Below are positions 9,919 to 18,841 of a stretch of DNA of 64,000 nt, one piece after another. The notes below the pieces were generated by a model. It saw only the letters and a program-made list of their open reading frames with translations. It had not been told where the DNA came from and ran no database searches. Source of the stretch: Nocardia ignorata NBRC 108230 (lineage in GTDB: Bacteria; Actinomycetota; Actinomycetes; Mycobacteriales; Mycobacteriaceae); assembly GCF_001612905.1 (NCBI RefSeq), contig NZ_BDBI01000028.1:147407-211406 (forward strand), written 5' to 3'. The position numbers were made by a program, and so were the translations under genes. How positions within the stretch are numbered: position 1 is the stretch's first letter; the number at the start of each line of letters is the position of its first letter.

Positions 9919-11526
9919 ATGACCCGAGTCGAATCGGTCCATCCCGAACGTGAGATCACGCTCGCTCGCCTGGCCATGGACCCACCCGTCGACACCCTCG
10001 TCGATCTCCTGGCGGACCAGGCCGCGCGCTCGCCCGAGCGTGAGTTCCTCCGCTTCACGGCAGGCACGTGGACGTTCGGCGAGATCGACGACTGGACCTC
10101 GCGCCTGGCGCGGCGACTGGTCGCCGAAGACGGCGTCCGCCCCGGCGACCGGGTGGCGATCATGCTCCCCAACGTCGTCGAGTGGCCGGTGGCCTGGCTG
10201 TCGATCCTCGGCGCCGGCGGTGTCACGGTCCCGGTGAACTCGTCGTATCAGCGGGCGGACCTGGAATTCGTGCTCCGCGATTCGGGTGCGCGACTGATCT
10301 TCACCGACGACGAGCACCGGGCCCTGGTCGAAGAGGTTCGCACCGGCGCCGAGGACCTGGCCGACGTCCGCATCATCGACGTGCCCGCGGTCGGCGAACT
10401 CGCGCACCTCCCGGCGGCCCGTCCGGTACTCGACATCACCGGCGAGACGCTCGCCAACCTCCAATACACCTCGGGCACGACCGGATTCCCCAAGGCGTGC
10501 ATGCTCACCCACGACTACTGGACCCGGCTGGGCTGGGTCTGCTCGAACGCGGCCGACCTCGGCCCCGACGACGTGGCGCTCACCTCACAACCGTTCTCCT
10601 ACATGGACCCGCAGTGGAACACCGCACTGTGCCTGACGATCGGTGCGCCGCTGGTGGTGCTTCCCCGGTTCTCCGCGTCGGGCTTCATGGCCGATGTCCG
10701 CAGGCACCGGGCCACCTTCTGCTACGTCCTCGGTTCGATGCCGACACTGCTGTACAAGCAGGCGCCGACCCCGCAGGACCGCGACAACGACCTGCGCATC
10801 GTGCTGTGCTCGGCCGTTCCCGCAGCACTGCACGCCGAGCTCGAACAGCGGTGGGGCGCGCCGTGGCGGGAGATCTTCGGGATGACCGAGAGCGGCGTCG
10901 ACCTGGTCAGTCTGCCCGAATCCACCGAGGACGTCGGCAGCGGGCGGCTCGGTCGTCCGGTGCCGACCAAGCAGGTCCGGGTGATCGACCCGCACGGCCG
11001 CGAAGTCGGCGAGGGCGAATCCGGCGAACTCGTCACCTCCGGCAAACCGATGATGCTCGGTTACTGGAACCGGCCCGAGGACACCGCCCAGGTGCTGCGT
11101 GACGGCTGGTTGCACACCGGCGATGTCGCGGTCCGCGAGGAAGGCAGCTACCGCCTGGTCGGCAGGCTCAAGGACATGGTCCGCCGGGGCGGGGAGAACA
11201 TCGCCAGCGCCGAGGTCGAACGCGTGCTCGAACGCGACGACAGCGTTGTCGCCACCGCCGTCGTCGGGGTACCGGACGAGTTGTTCGGCGAGGAGGTCAA
11301 GGCCTTCGTGCAGCTGGCGCCCGGCGTCGCGGAGAGCCGCGAGACCGCGCAGCGCATCCTCGACGACGCACGAAATCAGTTGGCGCGCTTCAAACTTCCG
11401 CGCTACGTGGAATTCGTCGCCGACTTCCCGCGCACCCCGTCCGAGCGGGTGTCCAAACCCGCGCTGAAGGCACGCGCCGCCGAGAACCCCGGCACCACCT
11501 ACGACCTGCAACCACCGCGCGACTGA
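9919..11526 (+). CDS. Acyl-CoA synthetase (AMP-forming), CaiC/fatty-acid-CoA ligase type
   Basis: This 535-residue ANL-superfamily ligase has the P-loop-like YTSGTTGFPKAC (about 182-193), the FGMTE adenylate motif, GWLHTGDVA and the late lysine region RTPSERVSKPALKA. It activates a carboxylic acid to its acyl-CoA using ATP. The overall pattern is close to crotonobetaine/carnitine-CoA ligases and other short, functionalised acid ligases. The ATG at 9919 follows GAGGACGAC; upstream codons in frame cover the leader and are not favoured. It opens the operon that continues to the flavin oxidase, so it probably activates the acid at the end of the oxidative branch. Confidence 0.9.
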   Translation: MTRVESVHPEREITLARLAMDPPVDTLVDLLADQAARSPEREFLRFTAGTWTFGEIDDWTSRLARRLVAEDGVRPGDRVAIMLPNVVEWPVAWLSILGAGGVTVPVNSSYQRADLEFVLRDSGARLIFTDDEHRALVEEVRTGAEDLADVRIIDVPAVGELAHLPAARPVLDITGETLANLQYTSGTTGFPKACMLTHDYWTRLGWVCSNAADLGPDDVALTSQPFSYMDPQWNTALCLTIGAPLVVLPRFSASGFMADVRRHRATFCYVLGSMPTLLYKQAPTPQDRDNDLRIVLCSAVPAALHAELEQRWGAPWREIFGMTESGVDLVSLPESTEDVGSGRLGRPVPTKQVRVIDPHGREVGEGESGELVTSGKPMMLGYWNRPEDTAQVLRDGWLHTGDVAVREEGSYRLVGRLKDMVRRGGENIASAEVERVLERDDSVVATAVVGVPDELFGEEVKAFVQLAPGVAESRETAQRILDDARNQLARFKLPRYVEFVADFPRTPSERVSKPALKARAAENPGTTYDLQPPRD

Positions 11527-11536
11527 GGAGCCGGAC

Positions 11537-12334
11537 ATGACCGACAACTATCTGGACGTACGCATCGACGACGACGTCGCGGTGCTCACGCTGAACCGTC
11601 CAGCGAAGCTGAACGTGCTCGATGTGGCCACCCGGGTGCTGCTCGCGCAGACCATCCGCCACTTCGGCACCGGCGACCTGGTGCGCGGGATCGTGCTCAC
11701 CGGCACCGGCCGGGCCTTCTCCGCAGGGGAGGACCTGCAGGCGGTTCCATCCACGTACGAGGAGATTCGCGAGGCGGTCTCGACCTTCCACGACATCACC
11801 CGCGCGATTTTCGAGACCAAGGTCCCGGTGATCGCGGCGGTGAACGGGATCGCCGTCGGCGGCGCCTCGGAGATCACGCTGTCGTGTGACGGGCGGATCG
11901 GCAGCACGGCCGCCGAATACTTCCAGCCGGAGAACCACCGCGGCATCATCATCTCCAACGCCTCGAGCTTCCTGATGGGCAGGCTGGTCCGCAACCACGC
12001 GATGCGCATCGTTCTCGGCTCGCAGCGAGTCGCCGCCGAGGAGGCGCTGCGCATCGGTTTGCTCGACGAGATCGTCGCCCCGGAGACGCTGGTCGACCGC
12101 GCCGTCGAGGTGGCCCGCCAGTGGAACTCCGATCCCCGCATCACGGCATTGCACCTGGGCCTGCTGCGTCCACTGCCCGCCGAGATCGAGGCCGCGTTCG
12201 CCCGCGAGGACGACGCCGCCCGCCAGGCCTGGGAGTCCGGCGCCTTCAGCGAGGGCATCGAGGGTTTCTGGACATCGAAGAACGCGGCGTCCCCGGCGCC
12301 CGCGCAGAGCAACCGAGATCGGAGCCGATCATGA
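11537..12334 (+). CDS. Enoyl-CoA hydratase/isomerase (crotonase) family protein
   Basis: This 265-residue crotonase has the oxyanion-hole segments GRAFSAGEDL and AVNGIAVGGASE. The glutamate after GGAS corresponds to the first catalytic Glu, and QPEN retains the second acidic position, although the usual IPGAGG loop is replaced by ISNASS. The family hydrates enoyl-CoA, or isomerises or cleaves related CoA esters. It begins ten bases after the ligase stop and overlaps the alcohol dehydrogenase start by ATGA. The altered loop may mean a specialised substrate. The reaction is likely hydration, but not certain. Confidence 0.87.
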   Translation: MTDNYLDVRIDDDVAVLTLNRPAKLNVLDVATRVLLAQTIRHFGTGDLVRGIVLTGTGRAFSAGEDLQAVPSTYEEIREAVSTFHDITRAIFETKVPVIAAVNGIAVGGASEITLSCDGRIGSTAAEYFQPENHRGIIISNASSFLMGRLVRNHAMRIVLGSQRVAAEEALRIGLLDEIVAPETLVDRAVEVARQWNSDPRITALHLGLLRPLPAEIEAAFAREDDAARQAWESGAFSEGIEGFWTSKNAASPAPAQSNRDRSRS

Positions 12335-13425
12335 TCACCACCGAAGCAGCTGTCCTCACGGCGGTCGGTGAACCGCTGGAGTTCACCGAGATCCTGGTCG
12401 ACGAACCGGAGCCCAACGAGATCCGCCTCGCGGTCTCGAATGTCGGTCTGTGCCACAGCGACCTGCACTATATGACCGGAACCGTCGGCGCCGACCTGCC
12501 CGTGGTGGTCGGGCACGAGGTGGCGGGCGTGGTCGAGTCGGTCGGCTCGGCGGTGACCACGCTGCGTCCCGGCGATCGCGTCGTCGGCGCTCTCACGCCT
12601 TCGTGCGGGCAGTGCCGTAACTGCCAGGTCGGTCACTCGACCCAATGTCAGCGCGTCACCCAGATCCGGCAGCGGCCCCGGCCCGCCTTCCAGCTGCCCG
12701 ACGGGCGGGTCGTCCATCGCCTCGGCGATGTCGGCGCGTTCTCCCGGCACACCCTGATGCGCGAGAACGCGCTGGTGAAGGTGGCCGACGAGGTGGGTCT
12801 GCACGTGGGCTGCCTGCTCTCGTGCTGCATCATCACCGGTGTCGGCGCCGTGTTCCGTGGTGCCGAAGTGCGCCCCGGCTCCACTGTCGCCGTGATCGGT
12901 TGCGGCGGTGTGGGTTCGGCCATCATCCAGGGCGCACGGCTGGCCGGTGCCTCGGCGATCGTCGCCGTCGACCTCGACGAAGCCCGCCTCGCCGCCGCCA
13001 GGACCTACGGCGCCACCCACGTCGTGAACGGCGCGGCCGACGTGGCCGCCGAGATCCAGAACCTGCTCGGGGACGGCGTGGACTACTCCTTCGAAGCCGT
13101 CGGCAGCGCGCGGACCGCGGCCACCGCCCTCGAGGTGCTGCGCCCCACCGGCACCGCGTGCCTGGTCGGTATCGCTCCCGACGGCACCGACCTGAAGCTG
13201 CCCGCCTGGAATTTCTTCTTCTCCGAGAAGCGTCTCATCGGTTCCTACATGGGGTCGGGACAGGCGCAGGAGGACATCGCCCAGTTCGCCCGCCTGTACC
13301 AGCAGGGGCGGCTGCTGCTCGACGAGATGGTCAGCGATGTCATCCCGTTCCACGACATCGACAAGGGCTTCGAGGCGATGAAGTCCGGCGAAGTCACCCG
13401 CATCGTCGCCGACCTCACTGTCTGA
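12331..13425 (+). CDS. Zinc-dependent alcohol dehydrogenase (MDR family)
   Basis: This 364-residue medium-chain dehydrogenase has the catalytic zinc ligands in GLCHSDLHY and GHEVAG, and the structural zinc cluster CGQCRNCQVGHSTQC. Its Rossmann motif is GCGGVGSAIIQGARLAG, followed by VDLDEARL, consistent with NAD(H). It resembles the class III/NDMA-dependent alcohol dehydrogenases frequent in mycobacteria and nocardiae. In this operon it would oxidise a hydroxy compound to an aldehyde or ketone, either before or after the monooxygenase step. The start ATG overlaps the previous TGA. Confidence 0.92.
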   Translation: MITTEAAVLTAVGEPLEFTEILVDEPEPNEIRLAVSNVGLCHSDLHYMTGTVGADLPVVVGHEVAGVVESVGSAVTTLRPGDRVVGALTPSCGQCRNCQVGHSTQCQRVTQIRQRPRPAFQLPDGRVVHRLGDVGAFSRHTLMRENALVKVADEVGLHVGCLLSCCIITGVGAVFRGAEVRPGSTVAVIGCGGVGSAIIQGARLAGASAIVAVDLDEARLAAARTYGATHVVNGAADVAAEIQNLLGDGVDYSFEAVGSARTAATALEVLRPTGTACLVGIAPDGTDLKLPAWNFFFSEKRLIGSYMGSGQAQEDIAQFARLYQQGRLLLDEMVSDVIPFHDIDKGFEAMKSGEVTRIVADLTV

Positions 13426-13454
13426 GACCTGTTCGCGCACCGAAGGAGCACCTG

Positions 13455-14912
13455 ATGACGAATCCCCAACTGCCCCAACCGATCAACTACATCGCCGACG
13501 AGTGGTCCGAGTGCGCGACGATTCCCGACGCCTGGAACCTCGACCCCAACACCGGCCTGCCGGTGCACCGCGCCGTCACCACCACCCCTGCGGACGTGGA
13601 ACGCGCACTGCGCCATGCCGAGCGGTCCTACGGTTTCGAACGCTGGGACGACGCGGCGAGCGACGAACGCGCCGAGATCATCGAGCGCGCGGCCGACATC
13701 GTCGAGTCCCGCATCGAGGACATCGCCCGCACCGACGCTCTCACCAGCGGTGTCCCGATCGCCAAAGCCCGGATGGTCGCCCAGTTCCTGCCGCACCGGA
13801 TCCGTTCGACGGCCGCGGATCTGCGGACCATCCCGCGTCGCACCGCGCTCGAGGCCGGTGGCCGGGACGTTCGGCTGTACAAGGTCCCGTGGGGCCCAGC
13901 CGCCATCCTCACCCCGTGGAACGGCCCGAGTTTCATTCCCGCCGCGAAGATGGTGAGCGCCCTGGCCGCCGGCTGCCCGGTGATCCTCAAGCCGTCCGAA
14001 CACGCGCCGAGCAGCGCTCAGATCATCGTCGAGAGCTTCGTCGAGGCCGGACTGCCCGCCGGTGCGTTGCAGCTGCTGCACGGTGCCGGTGACGTCGGCG
14101 CGGCCGTCACCGGCGACCCGCGCGTGAAGATCGTCTCCTTCACCGGCGGCCCGAACGCCGGCCGGGCGATCGCCCGCGCGGCGGCCGAGGACTTCAAGGT
14201 GCTCCAGCTCGAGCTCGGCGGCAACAATCCGGCCCTGGTGCTCGACGACGCCGACATCGACGTGGCCGCCGACGGCATCCTCGACGGGATGACCAAGCTC
14301 AACGGTCAGTGGTGCGAGGGCCCCGGCAAGGTGCTCGCGCACAAGAGCCTGGTCGAACCGCTGCTCCAAGCGCTGCTGGACCGGATCGCCCACATCGAGA
14401 TCGGCAACTCGCTCGACGAGAGCACCGAACTCGGCCCCATCTCCAACGCCCCGCACTTCGCGACGCTGCAGCGCCGGATCGAAGGGCTTCGCACCCATGG
14501 CGCGACCATCCACCAGCCCGCGAAGCTCCCCGACCTCGGCGGCTTCTTCCTGTCGCCGACCGTCGCGACGGGCGTCGACGCGTCGCTGGCGACCGCCGAA
14601 CTGTTCGGCCCGCTGATCAGCCTGCACGCCGTGGAGTCCGACGAGGACGCGCTGCGCGTGGCCAACGCCGACCCGTCGGGGCTCGACGCCTACGTGTTCG
14701 GCGGCGACCTGGACCGCGCCGTCGATGTCGGCTCGCGAATCCTGTCCGGTGAGGTGCGCGTCAACGGCGCCAAGGTCGCCGATCTGGCCGACGGATCGGC
14801 CCAAAGCTTCTGGGGCACTTCGGGAATCGGCGGGCACGCCCCCGGTGAGTCCGTCCGGGTGTTCTGCGGCGACCGCGTTGTCGGCGTCGATTCCCCCGAT
14901 CTCCCCCTGTAA
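13455..14912 (+). CDS. Aldehyde dehydrogenase family protein
   Basis: This 485-residue NAD(P)-dependent aldehyde dehydrogenase has WGPAAILTPWNGPSF, ILKPSEHAP, the FTGGPNAGRAI loop, the general-base glutamate in LELGGNNPALV and the nucleophilic cysteine in NGQWCEGPGKV. The C-terminal segment ELFGPLISLHAV corresponds to the EIFGPV motif. It oxidises an aldehyde to an acid, which the ligase earlier in the operon could activate. GGAGCA lies upstream of the ATG. The surroundings of the catalytic cysteine (QWCEGPG rather than the common GQxC-T/S-A) are somewhat unusual but keep the nucleophile. Confidence 0.91.
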   Translation: MTNPQLPQPINYIADEWSECATIPDAWNLDPNTGLPVHRAVTTTPADVERALRHAERSYGFERWDDAASDERAEIIERAADIVESRIEDIARTDALTSGVPIAKARMVAQFLPHRIRSTAADLRTIPRRTALEAGGRDVRLYKVPWGPAAILTPWNGPSFIPAAKMVSALAAGCPVILKPSEHAPSSAQIIVESFVEAGLPAGALQLLHGAGDVGAAVTGDPRVKIVSFTGGPNAGRAIARAAAEDFKVLQLELGGNNPALVLDDADIDVAADGILDGMTKLNGQWCEGPGKVLAHKSLVEPLLQALLDRIAHIEIGNSLDESTELGPISNAPHFATLQRRIEGLRTHGATIHQPAKLPDLGGFFLSPTVATGVDASLATAELFGPLISLHAVESDEDALRVANADPSGLDAYVFGGDLDRAVDVGSRILSGEVRVNGAKVADLADGSAQSFWGTSGIGGHAPGESVRVFCGDRVVGVDSPDLPL

Positions 14913-14942
14913 TCGACTCCCACAACGAAAGCGGCCACTGCC

Positions 14943-16607
14943 ATGAACTCCACCTCAACCACCGACCACGAGGTTGTCGACGTCATCGGTGTCGGCGCCG
15001 GCTTCACCGGCATGTACCTCGCCCACCGGCTGACCACAGCGGGCTGGACCTTCGCCGGATTCGAAGCCGGACCCAGCGTCGGCGGCACCTGGTTCTGGAA
15101 CACTTACCCGGGCGCACGCTGTGACGTCGAGAGCATCTACTACTCCTACTCCTTCGACGAGGCACTCCAGCAGGAGTGGACGTGGAGCCAGCGCTTCGCC
15201 CCGCAGGCCGAGATCCTCAGCTACATCGAGCATGTCGCCGACCGCTTCGACCTGCGCAAGCACTTCACCTTCAACACCCGCGTGGTCGCCTCCACCTGGA
15301 ACGCCGCCGATCGGCTCTGGGAGGTGCGGCTCGACAACGGTGAGATCCGGCGCAGCCGCTATCTGATCTCGGGTGCGGGCGGCCTGTCGACGCCGAAGGA
15401 CTTCGACGTGCCCGGCCTGTCGAACTTCACCGGGCTGAAGGTGTCGACGAGCCGGTGGAACATCTCCCTCGACGACCTCGCGGGCAAGCGCGTCGCCGTG
15501 ATCGGCACGGGATCCTCCGGCGTGCAGGCGATTCCGCTGATCGCCGAGGTCGCCGAACACCTCACGGTGTTCCAGCGCACCCCGAACTACGTGATGCCCG
15601 CCCGCAACGCCGAACTCGCCCCCGACCAGGTCGCCGCCGTCAAGGACAACTATGTGGCGATTCGGGAGGAGTGCAGGCACTCGCCCGGTGGCATTCCCGA
15701 TCGCCCCGTCACCGACCGGGCCTTCGATGTCTCGGACTCCGAGCGCAAGCGACGGTACGAGGCGGCCTACGAGCGCAGCGGGTTCCTCGGCGTCGGCGCG
15801 GAATTCGCCGACCTGCTGTTCGACGAGGAAGCGAACCGGACCGCCTCGGAGTTCATCCACGACAAGATCCGCGAGATCGTGAAAGACCCGGTCACCGCGG
15901 AACGGCTGGTCCCCAAGTACCACCCGCTCGGCGCCAAGCGCAGCGTCTTCGGCACGGACTACTACGAGACCTACAACCGGCCGAACGTGTCGCTTGTTTC
16001 ACTGCGTGAAGAGTCGATCGAGACGATGACCGAGAACGCGATCGTCACCTCGAACGGCACCTACGAGGTGGACGCCATCGTGCTCGCGATCGGGTTCGAC
16101 GCCTTCACCGGCCCGCTCTACGGGCTCGACCTGACCGGTGCGTCCGGCAAGAAACTGCAGGAAGCGTGGAGTGACGGTATCCGCTCCTACCTCGGAATCA
16201 TGGCGGCCGACTTCCCCAACTTCTTCATGGTCGGCGGCCCGCTGAGTCCCGCGCTCGCCAGCAATGTGGTGGTGACCATCGAGCAGGCCGTCGACTGGAT
16301 CGCCGACCTGATCGAACACGCCCGCGACACCGGCGCGACGCAGATCGAAGCCACCCCCGAGGCCCAGCAGGAGTGGGTCGACATCACCGAGTGGACCGTG
16401 TCCCAGACGCTGTACGCCACCACCGACTCCTGGTATCGGGGCTCGAACGTCGAGGGCAAGCCCAACACCTTCATGGGCTACCTGGGCGGGGTCGGCAAGT
16501 ACCGCCGCATGTGCACCGAGATCGCCAAGCGGGGCTATCCCGGCGTCGCGATCGACGGCGAAGCGACGTCGCGCACAGTCGGCCCGATTCACGAGGAGAT
16601 CGCATGA
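14943..16607 (+). CDS. Baeyer-Villiger-type flavin monooxygenase (cyclohexanone monooxygenase family), fingerprint His replaced
   Basis: This 554-residue class B flavoprotein has the FAD site GVGAGFTGMYLAHRL, the BVMO signature VGGTWFWNTYPGARCD and the NADPH site GTGSSGVQAIPLIAE, followed by LTVFQRTPNYVMP. Length and order match cyclohexanone-monooxygenase-type enzymes, which insert oxygen next to a ketone to give an ester or lactone using NADPH and O2. The hallmark FxGxxxHxxxW reads FTGLKVSTSRW at residues 162-172: serine 168 stands where the histidine is expected. The protein may still be a BVMO, or may do a related flavin reaction. It ends in an ATGA overlap with the next gene. Confidence 0.88.
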   Translation: MNSTSTTDHEVVDVIGVGAGFTGMYLAHRLTTAGWTFAGFEAGPSVGGTWFWNTYPGARCDVESIYYSYSFDEALQQEWTWSQRFAPQAEILSYIEHVADRFDLRKHFTFNTRVVASTWNAADRLWEVRLDNGEIRRSRYLISGAGGLSTPKDFDVPGLSNFTGLKVSTSRWNISLDDLAGKRVAVIGTGSSGVQAIPLIAEVAEHLTVFQRTPNYVMPARNAELAPDQVAAVKDNYVAIREECRHSPGGIPDRPVTDRAFDVSDSERKRRYEAAYERSGFLGVGAEFADLLFDEEANRTASEFIHDKIREIVKDPVTAERLVPKYHPLGAKRSVFGTDYYETYNRPNVSLVSLREESIETMTENAIVTSNGTYEVDAIVLAIGFDAFTGPLYGLDLTGASGKKLQEAWSDGIRSYLGIMAADFPNFFMVGGPLSPALASNVVVTIEQAVDWIADLIEHARDTGATQIEATPEAQQEWVDITEWTVSQTLYATTDSWYRGSNVEGKPNTFMGYLGGVGKYRRMCTEIAKRGYPGVAIDGEATSRTVGPIHEEIA

Positions 16608-16978
16608 GCAGCGCGGTCCACCGGCGGTATGTCGCCTTCTCCGACGCCCACTACGCCGGTAACCTCGTCGACGGTGCCTACGCCTTGAAGCTCTTCGGCG
16701 ATGTCGGCACCAATCTCGCGATCGAAATGGACGGCCATGAGGGGTTGTTCGCCGGCTACTCGTCGGTGGAATTCCTCGCCCCGGTCCGTGGTGGCGATGT
16801 CGTCGAGGCCGAAGCAACCCTGGTGAAGAAGGGAAACCGCAGCCGCACGGTCGATTTCGAGCTCCGGGTGATCTGCCGCGGCTCCGACGACACCGGCCGG
16901 GCCCAGGTCCTCGACCCACCCCTGGTCGCGGTACGCGCTCGCGGTACCGCGGTCATCCCCGCGGACGGAACGGAGTAG
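16604..16978 (+). CDS. Hotdog-fold protein similar to 3-aminobutyryl-CoA ammonia-lyase
   Basis: This 124-residue single-domain hotdog protein carries DAHYAGNLVDGAYALKLFGDV and DGHEGLFAGYSSVEFLAPV (each split here by a short gap), a pattern I associate with Kal, the 3-aminobutyryl-CoA deaminase of lysine fermentation, more than with ordinary thioesterases. Kal removes ammonia from a 3-aminoacyl-CoA to give an enoyl-CoA. Such a step would fit a nitrogen-containing substrate activated by the operon's CoA ligase. A plain acyl-CoA thioesterase is the alternative. The start is fixed by the ATGA overlap with the monooxygenase gene. Confidence 0.65.
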   Translation: MSSAVHRRYVAFSDAHYAGNLVDGAYALKLFGDVGTNLAIEMDGHEGLFAGYSSVEFLAPVRGGDVVEAEATLVKKGNRSRTVDFELRVICRGSDDTGRAQVLDPPLVAVRARGTAVIPADGTE

Positions 16979-16983
16979 GCGCC

Positions 16984-18282
16984 ATGGAATTGATCGACGA
17001 TACCGGTTGGTCCGAACAACCCACCACGGTCGAACCATCGCTCACCGGTGACATCGACTGCGACGTCGTGGTGATCGGTGGCGGTGGCGGCGGTATGTCG
17101 GCGGCCCTGCGCCTCGCCGACAAGGGTGTGGACGTGGTGCTGCTCGAGGCGAAAACCCTCGGCTGGGGCGCCACCTCCCGCAACGCGGGCTACATCACGA
17201 ACTCGGTCGCCGCCGATCCCGAACTGCTGGGGTTCCTGCTGAAGCGCGAGCGGTTGCGCGAGCTGTACCGCTACGCCGAGCACGCGGTGCATTTCGCCGA
17301 GGACGCGATCGAGCACCACGCGATCGACTGTGATTACAAGCAGGAAGGCATCGTGATGGCCGCGGTGTCGAAGGGGCAGTTGCGGCACGCCCGCCGCAAC
17401 GCGAAGGTCCTGGCCGCGGCCGGATCGTCGGGCGAATTCGTCGATGGTCCCGAGGCTGGGCTGCCGGAGGGCTTCCTCGGTGGTATCCGTGAAGGCGTGG
17501 GCGGCACGGTCGACCCGGGCAAGTTCGCCCTCGGTCTGCGCGCCGCGACGATCGCCGCCGGTGTGCGGGTCTATGAGTCCACTCCGGCGGTCGACGTCGT
17601 CGATACCGGTGACCGGGTCACCGTCGAAACCCCGCACGGAAAGGTCAGGGCACGCAAGGCGCTGCTCACCACCAACGCCGCCAGCAACAGCCTGTCCATC
17701 GCACCGAAACACCTCGCGACCCCGGTGTGGACCTCGCTGGTCGAAACCGAACCGATCCCGCCCGAGCGGCTCGACGAGATCGGCTGGACCAGCAGGGCGC
17801 CGCTGGTCACCCTGCACATGATCCTGGAGAGTTATCGCGTCACCCCGCGCGGCACCATCGCGTTCGGCACCCGCCGTATCCAGGCAGGTCGCAACCCGCT
17901 GCCGACCCGTACTCCCGCGCCGCAGGTCGTCGACGATCTCGTCCGTGGCTTCCACGACCGCTTCCCCGGCCTGCGCGACATCGAGCCGGTGCGGGCCTGG
18001 GGTGGCTGGATCGGCATGAGCTCCACCTGGCTGCCCGCCGCAGGCGAGGCCTCCGAGAACGTGCTGTACTCGGCGGCCTGCAACGGCCACGGCTTCGCCC
18101 AGGCGCAATACGTGGGACACCTGCTGGCCGACCATGTCACCGGCGCACCGCGGCACGAGGACCTCGAAGCGATCTGGCACGGCGGCGAACGGTTCTGGCC
18201 CAGCTTCGTCAACAACCCCGCGCTGTACCTCGGTTGGCTCGCCGATCGCACCGTCGACCGCTGGGCCTCGCTCCGGAAGTGA
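16984..18282 (+). CDS. FAD-dependent oxidoreductase, DAO family, PuuB-like
   Basis: This 432-residue flavoprotein of the D-amino-acid-oxidase superfamily has the dinucleotide motif VVVIGGGGGGMSAALRLADKG and WGATSRNAGYI, close to the GASGRNGG motif of gamma-glutamylputrescine oxidase PuuB. The C-terminal NGHGFAQAQYVGHLLADHV closes the FAD site. PuuB oxidises the carbon next to the gamma-glutamyl nitrogen. With the ligase and hydrolase encoded 10 kb upstream and the aldehyde dehydrogenase in the same operon, all four enzyme types of the Puu route (ligase, oxidase, aldehyde dehydrogenase, hydrolase) are present in the neighbourhood. It is the last gene of the operon, followed by a hairpin. Confidence 0.85.
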   Translation: MELIDDTGWSEQPTTVEPSLTGDIDCDVVVIGGGGGGMSAALRLADKGVDVVLLEAKTLGWGATSRNAGYITNSVAADPELLGFLLKRERLRELYRYAEHAVHFAEDAIEHHAIDCDYKQEGIVMAAVSKGQLRHARRNAKVLAAAGSSGEFVDGPEAGLPEGFLGGIREGVGGTVDPGKFALGLRAATIAAGVRVYESTPAVDVVDTGDRVTVETPHGKVRARKALLTTNAASNSLSIAPKHLATPVWTSLVETEPIPPERLDEIGWTSRAPLVTLHMILESYRVTPRGTIAFGTRRIQAGRNPLPTRTPAPQVVDDLVRGFHDRFPGLRDIEPVRAWGGWIGMSSTWLPAAGEASENVLYSAACNGHGFAQAQYVGHLLADHVTGAPRHEDLEAIWHGGERFWPSFVNNPALYLGWLADRTVDRWASLRK

Positions 18283-18294
18283 ACCGCGCTCGCG

Positions 18295-18329
18295 CTGCCG
18301 TCGGCGAAGGCACTCTTCGTCGGCGGCAG
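18295..18329. terminator. Hairpin terminator between converging genes
   Basis: CTGCCGTCGGCGAAG (18295-18309) faces CTTCGTCGGCGGCAG (18315-18329) over the loop GCACT. Thirteen of fifteen positions are Watson-Crick pairs and the other two are G-T type. It separates the end of the flavin-oxidase operon from the end of the converging MaoC-like gene. Confidence 0.7.
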
Positions 18330-18351
18330 GCGCGTGGTGCGCGGTCGACTT

Positions 18352-18801
18352 TCAGGGCCGGCTGAAGGCCAGCAACCGGGCGGTGGTGTGCTGGCGGACC
18401 TCGCCGTGCTGGTTGAGCGTGTCGTAGGTCGCGGTGATGAACCCGCGGCGGGGATCGGACCGGGAAGGTCGCACATCGGTCACCTCCAGTTCGACGTGCA
18501 AGCGGTCCCCCGGCCGGGTCGGTGACGGCCAGGCCAGTTCGATGGAAGCGCCGATGATGCCGGTGGCCAACGGCAGCCCCGTGGTGACCAACAGGCGCAT
18601 GGTGATCGCGGCGGTGTGCCAGCCGCTGGCCGCCAGGCCTCCGAAGAAGGTGTCCTTCGCGCTGTCCTCGCCGAGATGGAACGGTTGGGGGTCCCACTCG
18701 GTGGCGAAGTCGACGATGGCGTCGGCCCCGAGGTCGTAGGTGGCGGTGCGGAACCGATCGCCGACGGCGATGTCGTCCAGCCAGAGAGCGTTGGTGGTCA
18801 C
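18352..18801 (-). CDS. MaoC-like (R)-specific enoyl-CoA hydratase family protein
   Basis: This 149-residue hotdog protein has the MaoC/hydratase-2 segment DFATEWDPQPFHL, in which the Asp and the His a few residues later match the catalytic pair of (R)-hydratases, followed by FGGLAASGWHTAAITMRL. It would hydrate an enoyl-CoA, or act in a related dehydration. The GTG start at 18801 is chosen because GAGGAG lies six bases upstream; no better start is present nearer. Its promoter region is almost a copy of the hydrolase promoter at 5961-6015, so both are probably controlled by the same repressor. Confidence 0.85.
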   Translation of the reverse strand: MTTNALWLDDIAVGDRFRTATYDLGADAIVDFATEWDPQPFHLGEDSAKDTFFGGLAASGWHTAAITMRLLVTTGLPLATGIIGASIELAWPSPTRPGDRLHVELEVTDVRPSRSDPRRGFITATYDTLNQHGEVRQHTTARLLAFSRP

Positions 18802-18841
18802 TGGATGCTCCTCATTGACAAAGAGTGGTTCTTGACCCACG

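Noticed and set aside
11548..13440. Long open frame on the minus strand (630 codons)
   Set aside because: It lies opposite the crotonase and alcohol dehydrogenase genes, which have full family motifs; the antisense translation has no recognisable motif and is a by-product of high GC.
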